A DNA stretch of 37,263 nucleotides from Candidatus Gastranaerophilales bacterium (GCA_944324385.1 CALUWD010000017.1:1-37263), one strand, 5' to 3'; shown: positions 1-8,368, counted from the first letter of the stretch. Notes: generated by a model from the letters alone, not told the origin. Numbers and translations: made by a program.

Positions 1-4
1 TTTA

Positions 5-229
5 ATGGGTATCAATCAAAACATTGAAAAGAAATTCGGCGCAAAGCTTGCATATATCAGAAAATCCAAAAAGCTTTCACAGATGAAACTTGCAGAGCTT
101 GTCGATATGAACTTTAACTACATCGGGCAAATTGAGCGCGGGGAGGCAAATGTTACAATAAAAACCATGAAAAATATCGCAGACGCGCTTGATATTGAGG
201 TTTCGGAACTTTTTAACTTTACTTTTTAG
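5..229 (+). CDS. XRE-family HTH transcriptional regulator (small)
   Basis: The 74-residue protein is essentially one Cro/C1-type helix-turn-helix domain, spanning about residues 10-67. It has the usual pattern: LAYIRKSKKLSQMKLAELV, then NFNYIGQIERGEANVT, then a KNIADALDIEVSELF tail. It should bind DNA as a dimer and carries no sensor domain. The ATG at position 5 is near the window edge, so its promoter is not visible. The glyoxalase-family gene starts 32 bases downstream on the same strand and has its own strong Shine-Dalgarno sequence, so the two may be co-transcribed. The target is unknown. The family assignment is secure; any specific role is not. Confidence 0.88.
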   Translation: MGINQNIEKKFGAKLAYIRKSKKLSQMKLAELVDMNFNYIGQIERGEANVTIKTMKNIADALDIEVSELFNFTF

Positions 230-261
230 TTTATGCTATGCTGAATAAAAAGGAGGAAACC

Positions 262-663
262 ATGAAATATTTGCACTCAATGATAAGAGTTAATAACCTT
301 GAGAACTCGCTAAGGTTTTATAAAGAGCTTTTAGGGCTCAAACTGCAAAGTAAAAAAGATTTAGACGACTGTACGCTGTATTTTCTGGCAGAATATGATG
401 GTGCGCCTGAAATTGAGCTTACTGATAATTGGGAAAAACCAGCCAAGCCTTATACAAACGGTGAGGCTTTTGGGCATTTTGCTTTTGAGTGCGAAGATAT
501 GGGTGCTTTTGTTAAAAAGGTTAAAGATATGGGCTATGAGCTTATGTATGGTGAACCATTTAACCTTGATTTAAAAAATGAAGATGGCAGTGTAACAATA
601 AAAAGAATTGCTTTTATAAAAGACCCTGACGGCAATGAGGTTGAAATAATTTATAAAGGTTAG
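262..663 (+). CDS. VOC-family protein, lactoylglutathione lyase (glyoxalase I)-like
   Basis: A single vicinal-oxygen-chelate domain of 133 residues. The four metal-ligand positions of bacterial glyoxalase I can be matched: H5 (LHSMIRV), E52 (IELTDNW), H72 (GHFAFE) and E128 (DPDGNEVEII). The DNW and GHFAF motifs are close to GloA, so isomerisation of the methylglyoxal-thiol hemithioacetal is a reasonable guess. Other VOC enzymes share the fold. I chose the ATG at 262 because AGGAGG lies five bases upstream of it; an in-frame ATG at 238 has no ribosome-binding site. It follows an XRE regulator and precedes a repeat-rich spacer with no obvious unique terminator. Confidence 0.85.
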   Translation: MKYLHSMIRVNNLENSLRFYKELLGLKLQSKKDLDDCTLYFLAEYDGAPEIELTDNWEKPAKPYTNGEAFGHFAFECEDMGAFVKKVKDMGYELMYGEPFNLDLKNEDGSVTIKRIAFIKDPDGNEVEIIYKG

Positions 664-688
664 TCGTTTCACCCTGAATGACCACCCC

Positions 689-814
689 GTCACCCTGAAC
701 TTGTTTGACTGCTTTTGCTAAAATCTTTGATTTTGTGCAAAATGTCCCTACTGGGCAGGGTCTTATAAATCTATGTCGCTGATTGCTAAGATGCCGAAAC
801 AAGTTCGGCATGAC
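689..814. repeat. REP/MITE-like unit with imperfect terminal inverted repeats
   Basis: The left end reads gtcaccctgaacttgttt (689-706). The right end, read on the opposite strand, is gtcatgccgaacttgttt followed by cggcat (791-814). These form imperfect inverted ends around a roughly 85-base interior that contains the ccctactgggcagggtctta block. The right end is itself a hairpin (atgccgaa-acaag-ttcggcat). It is too short to encode anything. The unit boundaries are my inference from the symmetry. Confidence 0.5.
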
Positions 815-892
815 GGTTATTTTTTTGTTCGGCATGACGGTTATTTTTTTGTTCGGCATGACGGTTTTTTTTGTTCAATATGACGGGCTTTT
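803..892. repeat. 24-bp tandem repeat, about four units
   Basis: Units begin with gttcggcatgacgg and end in a T-rich tail: 803-826 and 827-850 are identical 24-mers, 851-872 is a 22-base variant, and 873-892 is degenerate (gttcaatatgacggg). The array is a local expansion of the right end of the adjacent REP-like unit. There are no unique spacers, so it is not a CRISPR. Confidence 0.85.
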
Positions 893-913
893 GCCACCCT
901 GAACGACCAAACT

Positions 914-939
914 GTCACCCTGAACTTGTTTCAGGGTCT
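914..939. repeat. REP-like hairpin element
   Basis: A copy of the gtcaccctgaac repeat that forms a hairpin with arms accctgaa and ttcagggt and loop cttgt. A hybrid half-copy (gtcaccctgaattttggcatgac) follows at 972-994, just past the 3' end of the SIMPL gene. These hairpins could act as bidirectional terminators for the two convergent genes. Confidence 0.6.
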
Positions 940-997
940 ATCCGTTTTCGCCATTTTTAATCTTACCCCTTGTCACCCTGAATTTTGGCATGACAGT

Positions 998-1723
998 TTA
1001 TCTTACCGAGAAAATAACATTTGCAACTGCGGTAATTTTTTTATCAATTGTACTTGAGTCATTTATTCCCCAGTCTGAAACTTCATTTGAATCAGCAGGG
1101 GTTATTTGCATAACACCCATTTTAACTGATGAAATTTTACCAACCCTATTGTTTGTTGCTTTTAGCATGCCTTCAGCACGTACTTTAGCATCTGCTGTTG
1201 CAGCTTTTAGTAATTCTGCTTTTTTCTTGTTTAAATCACTGTAGTAATATTCAGGCGGATATGCTTGAATAGTTATGCCTTTTTGAATTAAAGACGGTAT
1301 TTGCAAATAGACTTTGTCGACAAGTTCGGGCTCATCCGATGTAATTTTTAAAACCTGATCATAGTTGTAAAAAGCTACATCTTGAGTATAGTTGCCCTTT
1401 GCATCCCTTTTGTATGTTGGGTAGTTATTTATTCCAAGGTATGAAATTTGTTCTTTTTTAATACCTGATTGTATTAAAAACTCAACCACTGTAGGCACTT
1501 GCGCCATAATTTTATTGTAAGCTTCAACTGATGTCGGCGCTTTTGTTGATACTTGAACCTTCCAGCTTGCACTGTCTGATTTTACAATCTCATAAGCTGA
1601 ACCTGTTACTGTAATTTCGTTTTTCTTAAAGTTGCTTGATAATACCGATGCGCCAATAATAAGACATAGACCTAAAATTAGCCCTAGCATAACAACTTGA
1701 ATTTTTGCAAGTTTTTCAATCAT
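998..1723 (-). CDS. SIMPL-domain (DUF541) protein, membrane-anchored or secreted
   Basis: A 241-residue protein with one hydrophobic segment near the N-terminus (about residues 8-30, VVMLGLILGLCLIIGASVL), followed by a SIMPL/DUF541 domain that starts at KKNEITVTGSAYEIVKSDSASW. SIMPL proteins are periplasmic or surface oligomers (BP26 family) of poorly defined function, sometimes linked to oxidative stress. I chose the ATG at 1723 because GAGGAG lies six bases before it; a TTG at 1741 would overlap the upstream gene. The upstream binding-protein gene ends at 1734, so the two form an operon. A second SIMPL gene lies at 34499-35230; it is only distantly similar and has a cleavable signal instead of an anchor. 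Confidence 0.85.
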   Translation of the reverse strand: MIEKLAKIQVVMLGLILGLCLIIGASVLSSNFKKNEITVTGSAYEIVKSDSASWKVQVSTKAPTSVEAYNKIMAQVPTVVEFLIQSGIKKEQISYLGINNYPTYKRDAKGNYTQDVAFYNYDQVLKITSDEPELVDKVYLQIPSLIQKGITIQAYPPEYYYSDLNKKKAELLKAATADAKVRAEGMLKATNNRVGKISSVKMGVMQITPADSNEVSDWGINDSSTIDKKITAVANVIFSVR

Positions 1724-1733
1724 CTTTTTCTCC

Positions 1734-3581
1734 TCAATCAATGTAGATTTCTTCTATATTGTGTAATGTACCACCTAATTCCGTTGGATAAATATTTTTA
1801 AACTTTTTCCTTATTGCGATAATATTTGCAGGGCTGTATAGATAAATCACAGGATTTTCTTTTGCTACAATTTGCTGGTATTTATTATAGAGTTCTTTCC
1901 TTTTTTCAAAATCCAATTCAAGTGATGCTTGTTTGAAAATTTTATCAAGTTCTTTTTCAAAAGGCAATATATTATCTGAACTTTTTAAATCTTCATCGCT
2001 TCTTTGGTTAAATAAGTGCAGCGCACCGTCGGATGTCCAGACATTATGCCCTGAATGTGGTTCAAGCGGGTTTCCTGTAAGTGCAATTAAAATAGCATCC
2101 CAATCATATGTGTTTGAAAGTTTTGCAACAAGCGAGTTAAACTCTACCGGTTTAAAATTCACCTTCATGCCTAGCTGTTGCAAGTCTTCTTTTATACTAA
2201 CACCTGTTGCCTCTCTTTGAGTGTTGCCGGCGTTTGTTAAAAGTTCAAATTCTACTCTGTTACCTGATTTATCGTATAATTTATTATCCTTTAAATAAAA
2301 CCCTGATTTTTTTAAAAGTTCTTTTGCATAAGCTATGTCTTGATTGTGTCCTTTTGCTATTTCTTCATTTAAAAATATGCTTGAGATTGATTCTGCTGTG
2401 TATAGTGGTTCACCGACACCGGAGAGTACATTTAAAACAAGATTTTCTCTATCAATTGCCCAATCAACTGCACTTCTGAAATTCGGGTCATTAAACCATT
2501 TTTGTTTAATCGGATTAACGTAATATTTACCATCTTTATTTTTTCTTGTGTTCATATTGAAAACAATAAAAGTAGTGCTTGTTGTAGGCCCTAGGTTGTA
2601 TAAAGTAAAATCACTGTGTTTTTCAAGTTCTCTGTAGCGTGCAACCATTGACCCTTGCAGGTTTACAACATCTGTTTCAAGACCTTCAAATTTTAGTGTG
2701 TCGTTGTTTAAATCGCCCACTATTAAAATTACATATTTGTCTAGATAAGGTAGTTTTTGCCCTTTTTTATCTATCATATAATAATTTGGGTTTCTTTTAT
2801 AAATTACCCTTTGCGCAGGTATATATTCAGAAATTTTAAATGCCCCTGATGTTACAAAGTCGCTTGGTTTAGCGTTTGTGCTTAAATAACTCCTAAAGTA
2901 ATTTTTCCCTTTGTCTGTTGCAATTTTAAATACATGCTTTGGTGCAATGGGTGTTGTAAGCATTCTTAAAAATGGCGCAAAGGGCTTTGGAGTGGTAAAT
3001 TTAACCGTATATTTGTCAATTTTTTCTACAGTTGGCAATTTACCCTCAATATAGAGCGAATCTCTTGTTGCTGTATCGCCAAAGCCGCCAAATATTATTG
3101 TTCCATAAGTGTAAACAACGTCATCTGCGGTGATTTCTTTGCCGTCAGACCACTTTATTCCATGGCGCAGATGCACAATGTATGTTTTTTTATCGGGTAA
3201 AATTTCTATACTCTTTGCAAGTTTTGGAATGATTGAGCCATCATAAGGGTCTGTTGTAAAAAGCCCATCGTACATAATTCCTGCTAATTGTGCAGATGTG
3301 TTGTCATTTGCGTTAAAGGGATTAAAGGTTTTAGGACCTTCGCCAATTGTTGAGGATATAATTTCTCCGCCAAATTTTCCGACATCCCCCCTTGCTTGAA
3401 GGTAGTCAACTCCATTTATTGTTACATTTTTTGGTTTTTCAAAATCATAGGTTACAACTTCAAGCGGTCTTATATCTCCTAAATAAACATCGCTATCATA
3501 GCCTAAATCTTTTTTTAGGCAGCTTTTTAGTATAAGTGCTGCAAAAAGTAATATTAAAATTATGTATACAATTCTTTTCAT
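1734..3581 (-). CDS. Peptide/nickel-type ABC transporter solute-binding protein (SBP_bac_5)
   Basis: A 615-residue extracytoplasmic binding protein of the DppA/OppA class. The family signature is visible at about residues 120-160 (LAKSIEILPDKKTYIVHLRHGIKWSDGKEITADDVVYTY), given here as the region from KLAKSIE to DDVVYTY. The N-terminus is a hydrophobic signal ending in LILKSC21. That resembles a lipobox, but Lys at -2 is unusual, so lipidation is uncertain. The substrate is probably an oligopeptide. No permease or ATPase subunit is adjacent; the only same-strand neighbour is a SIMPL protein. The start ATG is preceded by an extended -10 (TGCTAAAAT) and no Shine-Dalgarno, suggesting a leaderless mRNA. 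Confidence 0.88.
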   Translation of the reverse strand: MKRIVYIILILLFAALILKSCLKKDLGYDSDVYLGDIRPLEVVTYDFEKPKNVTINGVDYLQARGDVGKFGGEIISSTIGEGPKTFNPFNANDNTSAQLAGIMYDGLFTTDPYDGSIIPKLAKSIEILPDKKTYIVHLRHGIKWSDGKEITADDVVYTYGTIIFGGFGDTATRDSLYIEGKLPTVEKIDKYTVKFTTPKPFAPFLRMLTTPIAPKHVFKIATDKGKNYFRSYLSTNAKPSDFVTSGAFKISEYIPAQRVIYKRNPNYYMIDKKGQKLPYLDKYVILIVGDLNNDTLKFEGLETDVVNLQGSMVARYRELEKHSDFTLYNLGPTTSTTFIVFNMNTRKNKDGKYYVNPIKQKWFNDPNFRSAVDWAIDRENLVLNVLSGVGEPLYTAESISSIFLNEEIAKGHNQDIAYAKELLKKSGFYLKDNKLYDKSGNRVEFELLTNAGNTQREATGVSIKEDLQQLGMKVNFKPVEFNSLVAKLSNTYDWDAILIALTGNPLEPHSGHNVWTSDGALHLFNQRSDEDLKSSDNILPFEKELDKIFKQASLELDFEKRKELYNKYQQIVAKENPVIYLYSPANIIAIRKKFKNIYPTELGGTLHNIEEIYID

Positions 3582-3588
3582 TATATTG

Positions 3589-3597
3589 ATTTTAGCA
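3589..3597 (-). promoter_or_regulatory. Extended -10 promoter of the solute-binding protein gene
   Basis: On the minus strand the sequence TGCTAAAAT lies seven bases before the ATG at 3581, so transcription should begin at or within a base of the start codon. I see no convincing -35. Confidence 0.5.
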
Positions 3598-3678
3598 TAA
3601 TTATCTGATATATAAATGGTTTAAAGGATGATTTATACGAGTAATTTCCCCCAAGTTTAGAAAATACAGGAATTATTT

Positions 3679-4500
3679 ATGAAAATATTGGTTACAGGTG
3701 CAACAGGAAGTCTAGGGCAAGAGTTATGTCCCATGTTAGAGCAAGAAGGTTGGCTTTTTTGGGCTACTAACAGCAAAATTTTTGACATAACAAATACGAA
3801 AATGGTTAATGAAATTATAAATAAAGTTAGTCTTGATTTTATTATCCACCTTGCAGCCTACACCAATATTGATTTAGCTGAAACTCACAAGCAGGAAGCT
3901 TTTAAGGTTAATCACATAGGCACAAAAAATCTTGCAAAAATTGCAAAAAAGCTCGATGTTCCTATTTTATATGTAAGTACAGATAACGTTTTTGACGGCA
4001 AAAAAGACTCCCCTTATAAAACATCAGACCATGTAAACCCCTTAAATGTTTATGGTTTATCAAAATTAAAGGGCGAAGAGGAAATTTTAAAAACTTGCAA
4101 AAAATATTACATAATAAGAACAGGCTGGCTATATGGAAAAGGTTCAAAAAATTATGTTGATGCAATGCTTACTTTTTCTATGTTAAGGCGCGAAATAAGC
4201 GTAGTAGATGATCAAATAGGCTGTCCCACTTGGACAAAAGATTTGTGCGAGCAAATAATTAGCATAATGAAAGAAAATAAACCTTATGGCACTTATCATT
4301 TGTGTTCATCAGGTCAGGCAGGTTGGGCTGATTTTACAAAGAAAATTTTTGAAATTAAAAAACGCGATGTAAGCGTAAACGCTATTGTTGAGAGCGATTT
4401 TCCACGTCCTGCAAAAAGACCGCATTATTGTGTTTTAAATAATAATAATGTTTTGCCAAATTGGGAAGAATCTTTAGAAAAATATCTTGTTGGCAAATAG
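3679..4500 (+). CDS. RmlD-like dTDP-4-dehydrorhamnose reductase family protein (SDR)
   Basis: A 273-residue extended short-chain dehydrogenase. It has an N-terminal NAD(P)-binding GATGSLGQEL motif, the SxxV/T site (VSTDNVFDG), the catalytic Tyr-Lys pair in YGLSKLKGEE, and the RTGWLYG motif typical of RmlD. RmlD reduces dTDP-4-keto-L-rhamnose; relatives act on other 4-ketosugars. No rmlA, rmlB or rmlC is in the window, and the next gene is manC, so the true substrate could be a different nucleotide sugar. AGGAA six bases before the ATG supports the start. ManC begins 48 bases downstream behind its own promoter. Confidence 0.82.
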   Translation: MKILVTGATGSLGQELCPMLEQEGWLFWATNSKIFDITNTKMVNEIINKVSLDFIIHLAAYTNIDLAETHKQEAFKVNHIGTKNLAKIAKKLDVPILYVSTDNVFDGKKDSPYKTSDHVNPLNVYGLSKLKGEEEILKTCKKYYIIRTGWLYGKGSKNYVDAMLTFSMLRREISVVDDQIGCPTWTKDLCEQIISIMKENKPYGTYHLCSSGQAGWADFTKKIFEIKKRDVSVNAIVESDFPRPAKRPHYCVLNNNNVLPNWEESLEKYLVGK

Positions 4501-4519
4501 GCTCAATTTGTTGTATAAT
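4490..4519 (+). promoter_or_regulatory. Sigma70-type promoter of manC
   Basis: TTGGCA at 4490-4495, an 18-base spacer and TATAAT at 4514-4519. The -35 overlaps the last codons of the upstream rmlD-like gene. Predicted transcription begins near 4526, leaving a short leader with a GGGAG ribosome-binding site. Confidence 0.65.
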
Positions 4520-4548
4520 CAATAAAGACAGTTTGCAGGGAGTGAAAA

Positions 4549-5943
4549 ATGTACGGTATTATTTTAGCTGGCGGTTCAGGTTCAAGACTATGGCCATTGT
4601 CTCGTGAGTTGTACCCTAAGCAGCTTTTAAGGTTAAATAACTCTAAAAAAAGTTTGCTTGAAATGACATTTTTAAGACTCCTTGATTTAATTGATGAAAA
4701 AAATATTATAAGCATTACAAATCAAAAGCATGCGAGTGATGTTAAAACTCAATTAAACGCCCTTGCGCAAAATCCCACTGTATTAAGTGAGCCTGCGGCA
4801 AAAAATACCGCTCCTGCAATTGCTGCTGCGGTTAAATATATTCTTGATAAGGATAAAGATGATATTGTAATTGTCGTACCATCTGACCATTTAATTGAAG
4901 ATGTGAAAGCTTTTTCAAAAACTGTGGCAGAGGGCGAAAAACTTGCACAACAAGGTTATATTGTAACTTTTGGTATTAAGCCAGATTTTCCTCACACCGG
5001 TTTTGGCTATATAAAGACTAGCAAAAAGTTGGATGAGGGGTATGAAGTAGAAGAATTTAAAGAAAAGCCTGATGAAAAAACTGCAAGAAAATACCTTAAA
5101 GACGGTAATTACTACTGGAATAGCGGTATTTTTATGTTTAAGGCGTTGGCTTTTGTTGAAGCTCTTGAAAAATACGCAAAAGATATTTATGAAAATTTTG
5201 AGAAATTTGATTTTACAAAAGATGAAAATATTCCTTATGTGATTTTTAATCAAATGCCCTCTATTTCTGTTGATTATGCGGTTATGGAGCATGCTAAAAA
5301 CATTGCCCTTGTGCCTTTGCAATCAGACTGGAATGATTTAGGCAGCTGGGAAGCAATTTATGATATAAACAAAAAAGACGATAACGGCAATGTTAAAATC
5401 GGTAACATAATGGAAACGGACTGTAAAAACACTCTTTTATACGGTTCAGACAGACTTGTAGCCGGTGTCGGGCTTGAAGATGTTGTTATAGTTGAAACAT
5501 CAGACGCTGTTCTTGCGTGCAAAAAAGATAAAGCTCAGGATGTTAAAAAGATTTTTGATAAATTAAAAGAAATTAAGGATGATACTTTTAAAATTCACAG
5601 AACAGTTTATCGCCCTTGGGGTTATTACACTGTGCTAAATCAGGGTGAAGGTTATTTGACAAAGACAATTTGTGTATACAAAAAAGGTCAGTTGAGCTTG
5701 CAATCACATAATCATCGTTCTGAACACTGGGTTGTTTTAACAGGTACTGCGCGTGTTACGCTGGATGATAAAACTTTTATGCTAAAACCAGGGCAGAGTA
5801 TAGATATACCTGTAAAAGTTAAGCACTCCCTTGCAAATCCTTATGATGAAGAATTAAAAATAATAGAAGTTCAAAAAGGTGACAAGCTTGTAGAGGATGA
5901 TATTATCCGCTACAAAGACATTTACGGCAGAGTTAAAGCTTAA
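4549..5943 (+). CDS. manC: Mannose-1-phosphate guanylyltransferase / mannose-6-phosphate isomerase (type II)
   Basis: A 464-residue bifunctional enzyme that makes GDP-mannose. The N-terminal nucleotidyltransferase shows the pyrophosphorylase signature GGSGSRLWPLSRELYPKQ and an EFKEKP motif near residue 175. The C-terminal cupin isomerase begins near residue 350 with RPWGYYTVL and carries the metal-binding stretch QSHNHRSEHWVVLTG. Full length and intact. The product would feed mannosylated or GDP-deoxysugar glycans, consistent with the RmlD-like neighbour. GGGAG precedes the ATG. Its TAA stop interlocks with the stop of the convergent TPR gene within the four bases TTAA at 5940-5943. Confidence 0.93.
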   Translation: MYGIILAGGSGSRLWPLSRELYPKQLLRLNNSKKSLLEMTFLRLLDLIDEKNIISITNQKHASDVKTQLNALAQNPTVLSEPAAKNTAPAIAAAVKYILDKDKDDIVIVVPSDHLIEDVKAFSKTVAEGEKLAQQGYIVTFGIKPDFPHTGFGYIKTSKKLDEGYEVEEFKEKPDEKTARKYLKDGNYYWNSGIFMFKALAFVEALEKYAKDIYENFEKFDFTKDENIPYVIFNQMPSISVDYAVMEHAKNIALVPLQSDWNDLGSWEAIYDINKKDDNGNVKIGNIMETDCKNTLLYGSDRLVAGVGLEDVVIVETSDAVLACKKDKAQDVKKIFDKLKEIKDDTFKIHRTVYRPWGYYTVLNQGEGYLTKTICVYKKGQLSLQSHNHRSEHWVVLTGTARVTLDDKTFMLKPGQSIDIPVKVKHSLANPYDEELKIIEVQKGDKLVEDDIIRYKDIYGRVKA

Positions 5944-7652
5944 AATATTTTATCAATAAGCTCTTTTAGCTTTTTGGCGTTTTCTTTGTCGCCTAAAGTT
6001 TCAAGCAGTCTTAATTTTGCGCTGTAGAGAACTTTCATTTCAGGCATTTTTCTTATGCCATTGTCAAGGATTGATTTTGCGATATCACTTTGACCTCTGT
6101 CATAATAAATTGTGCTTAAATCAATGTAGTCTTGAGCTGTTTTAGGTTCAAAACGCAAAATTTTATTGTATAACTTTTGGTACAAATCATCTTGCCTTGT
6201 GCTTTTGTAGACAAGTGAAAGATTGTACATATAAATCACATTGTCAGGTTCAAGCTCAACTGCTTTTTGTAAATTAATAAGTGCTTTTTTTAGGTCTTTA
6301 TTTTTGTAATAGCAAAGACCAATATAGTTGTGCAATTGCGACATGTTTTTTAAACGTACATCTTGAGATATGGCTTTTTGGAAGTTTTCAAAAGCGTTTT
6401 TATAGTCCTCTTTAAAATAATAAATTTTGCCCAATTCAAGGTAATATTCAGGATTGTCAGACTTTGAAACAGCGTCAAGTAGATAATCTTTTGCCTCGTC
6501 AAATCTGTTATCCAGAATACACATTTTTGCAAGGTAATATGAAATTTCATCTGATTTTGAGTTAAGTGCACCTGCGTTTCTAAGTGCCAAAAGGGCTTTT
6601 TGCGGATTGTTCAGTTCAATATATGCTATTGCAAGCCCTAAATACGCTTCGTAATATTCATCATCATAAACAAGCGCAGTAGAAAAGTTTTCAATAGCAT
6701 TTTCATAATATTTTTGTTCAAGATAATAATTGCCAAGTTCTAAATATGCTCTTTTATCGTTAGGGTTAGCTTTTATTGCTTGTTTCAGGTAGTTTTTTTG
6801 TTCGTTTAAATATCTTTTTCTGCTGAATTCACTTATGTTACTTTGTGTGCTTTCCAGTTTTGCAATGTGTGCGTAATTCATGTATGTTTCAAAATATTTC
6901 GGGTTAAAAATTCTTGCTTTTTTAAGTGCTGACTTTGCCTTGTTAAAATCCTGCATTTTAATATAAGCGCGAGCAAGATTGTTTAGTGCTACAACATTTT
7001 TAAAATTTAAATCAAGCGACTTTTCAAAAAAACTTATAGCATTTTGAATTTCGCCTCTATAGTAGTATTCAACACCCTTTGAATTGTAGTATTCAAAATC
7101 AAGCGGTGGGACTTCAACAATGTCAAATTCTTTTGCAAGACTTGAATTTAGCAGATTGTTATCTGCTTGAATTGCTCTAATTGCCGCCTTTCGCGCGTTG
7201 TCTTTGTCATTTTGGGCAAGGTAAATTTTAGCTCTCATTGTATAGGCATCAGCGCTGTCAGGGTTTAATTTTAGCGTCATATCAGTGTATGTGTGAGCTT
7301 TGTCAAAATCTCCGCTTTCAAGGTACATTTGCGCAATGTCAAGATAATCGTTTTGATTTTTAAAACCAACAGGTTCAACTACATCAATGTCTTCAATAAC
7401 TTGAGAAAGTTCAAAAGATTTTTGCAAATGATACGCGCTAAGCTCATTTTGACCTGCTTTTTTGTAGCAAAGACCAAGCCAGTAGTGTCCGTCTGGGTCG
7501 TTTGGTTTGTTATCTGTATAATTTTTAAAAAATTCGCATGCCTTATTTACTTTATTTAAATTTAAAAGTTTTATCCCATCCATAAGCTCTATAGATTGAG
7601 CTTTTGAGATAAGTGCAAAAAATATAAAAAAAGTAATTACAAGTTTTTTCAT
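5940..7652 (-). CDS. Secreted tetratricopeptide-repeat protein
   Basis: A 570-residue protein with a Sec signal peptide (MKKLVITFFIFFALISKAQS, likely cleaved after SKA), followed by about 13 TPR units over almost the whole mature chain. Typical units read DPDGHYWLGLCYKKAGQNEL and RAYLELGNYYLEQKYYENAI. There is no catalytic domain, so it is probably a periplasmic or outer-membrane-associated scaffold; the partner is unknown. The start ATG overlaps the tmk stop in ATGA, so translation is probably coupled to tmk. At its 3' end it shares three bases with the convergent manC stop, leaving no room for an intergenic terminator. Confidence 0.88.
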   Translation of the reverse strand: MKKLVITFFIFFALISKAQSIELMDGIKLLNLNKVNKACEFFKNYTDNKPNDPDGHYWLGLCYKKAGQNELSAYHLQKSFELSQVIEDIDVVEPVGFKNQNDYLDIAQMYLESGDFDKAHTYTDMTLKLNPDSADAYTMRAKIYLAQNDKDNARKAAIRAIQADNNLLNSSLAKEFDIVEVPPLDFEYYNSKGVEYYYRGEIQNAISFFEKSLDLNFKNVVALNNLARAYIKMQDFNKAKSALKKARIFNPKYFETYMNYAHIAKLESTQSNISEFSRKRYLNEQKNYLKQAIKANPNDKRAYLELGNYYLEQKYYENAIENFSTALVYDDEYYEAYLGLAIAYIELNNPQKALLALRNAGALNSKSDEISYYLAKMCILDNRFDEAKDYLLDAVSKSDNPEYYLELGKIYYFKEDYKNAFENFQKAISQDVRLKNMSQLHNYIGLCYYKNKDLKKALINLQKAVELEPDNVIYMYNLSLVYKSTRQDDLYQKLYNKILRFEPKTAQDYIDLSTIYYDRGQSDIAKSILDNGIRKMPEMKVLYSAKLRLLETLGDKENAKKLKELIDKIF

Positions 7653-8272
7653 AAACCTAAAAGTTCCTCGACAATTTTTTTAACATCTTGCCACACTTCA
7701 TCTATTGTTCTGTTTGCATCAACAACTTTAATCCTTTTTGGGTCTTGTTTTGCAAGTTCAAGGTATCCCTTGCGTACTTTTTTGTGAAATTCCATGCCTT
7801 GAGATTCCAGCCTGTCTTTTGTTTTGCCAAGACGACTTTGCGCAATTTCGCTTTCTACATCAAATAAAATTGTTAAATCACTTTTCAATCCTTTTGTTGC
7901 AATTTTATTTAAAATATTAATTTGCTCAATGTCACCTTCTCTGCCATAGCCTTGATAAGCAACGGTAGAGTCTGTGTATCTGTCACATAGAACAATTTTT
8001 TTATCTTCAAGCGCCGGTTTTATAATCATTTGAGCATGTTGTGCTCTGTCTGCAAGATACATAAACATTTCAGCTTCATCAGATACTGGTTTTTCGTAAT
8101 GTAAAAGTATTTGTCTTAAATTTTTACCTAAATCAGTTGCCCCAGGCTCAAGTGTTAAAAGGGTTTTTAGCCCTTTTTCTTTTAAAAACTTGTCTAAAAG
8201 CTCTATTTGCGTGGTTTTTCCACAACCGTCAGCACCTTCAAAGGTTATAAAATATCCTTTTTTAAACTCCAT
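7649..8272 (-). CDS. tmk: Thymidylate kinase
   Basis: This 207-residue enzyme phosphorylates dTMP to dTDP. The P-loop is GADGCGKTT (G13-T21), the DRY motif is at D97-Y99 (LCDRYTDSTVAYQG), and a lid segment follows (SRLGKTKDRLE). The usual TREPGGT substrate motif is TLEPGAT here, with Leu replacing Arg and Ala replacing Gly, a mild oddity. The start ATG lies 11 bases after a GGGGA stretch. A promoter with TTTAAA, a 17-base spacer and TATAAT lies upstream. The downstream TPR gene overlaps by four bases, an unusual partner for tmk that probably reflects coupled expression rather than shared function. Confidence 0.94.
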   Translation of the reverse strand: MEFKKGYFITFEGADGCGKTTQIELLDKFLKEKGLKTLLTLEPGATDLGKNLRQILLHYEKPVSDEAEMFMYLADRAQHAQMIIKPALEDKKIVLCDRYTDSTVAYQGYGREGDIEQINILNKIATKGLKSDLTILFDVESEIAQSRLGKTKDRLESQGMEFHKKVRKGYLELAKQDPKRIKVVDANRTIDEVWQDVKKIVEELLGL

Positions 8273-8307
8273 TTAAACTAAAATCCCCTATCCGTCTTAC
8301 TTTTAAA

Positions 8308-8336
8308 ATTATATTACAATTTTTGTAAAATTTAAA
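8308..8336 (-). promoter_or_regulatory. Promoter of tmk
   Basis: On the minus strand: TTTAAA (8336-8331), a 17-base spacer and TATAAT (8313-8308). It lies back to back with the candidate promoter of the MerR-like gene in an AT-rich divergent spacer. Confidence 0.5.
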
Positions 8337-8368
8337 TAATAAAATTACTTTTTTGGAAAAATTTAAAC

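Larger units (their letters stand above)
664..997. repeat. Repeat-rich spacer between convergent genes (cluster A)
   Basis: This 334-base spacer lies between the glyoxalase-family gene and the convergent SIMPL gene and holds no credible gene. It is built from short repeats. Multiple copies of a (g)tcaccctgaac or (g)tcatgccgaac core occur, several forming hairpins such as accctgaa-cttgt-ttcagggt. A 24-base tandem repeat and a ccctactgggcagggtctta block are also present. The 31 bases at 670-700 match 31076-31106 in inverse orientation with one mismatch, and 746-767 match 31012-31033 exactly in inverse orientation. I see no transposase. This looks like a mosaic of REP/MITE-like elements. Confidence 0.8.

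Noticed and set aside
1..663. XRE regulator as evidence of a prophage or toxin-antitoxin pair
   Set aside because: The neighbour is a glyoxalase-family enzyme and no phage or toxin gene is visible; the upstream side is outside the window.
614..859. Minus-strand 81-codon frame across the repeat spacer
   Set aside because: It translates the tandem repeats (MPNKKITV repeated) and overlaps the glyoxalase-family gene; its composition comes from the repeats and it has no ribosome-binding site.
803..892. Possible CRISPR array
   Set aside because: The repeats are directly tandem with no unique spacers and no cas genes are present.
990..1244. Plus-strand 84-codon frame
   Set aside because: It lies entirely antisense to the SIMPL gene, whose frame shows clear family motifs.
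4915..5322. Minus-strand 135-codon frame inside manC
   Set aside because: Phe/Ile/Lys-rich antisense translation of the nucleotidyltransferase domain, with no own signals.
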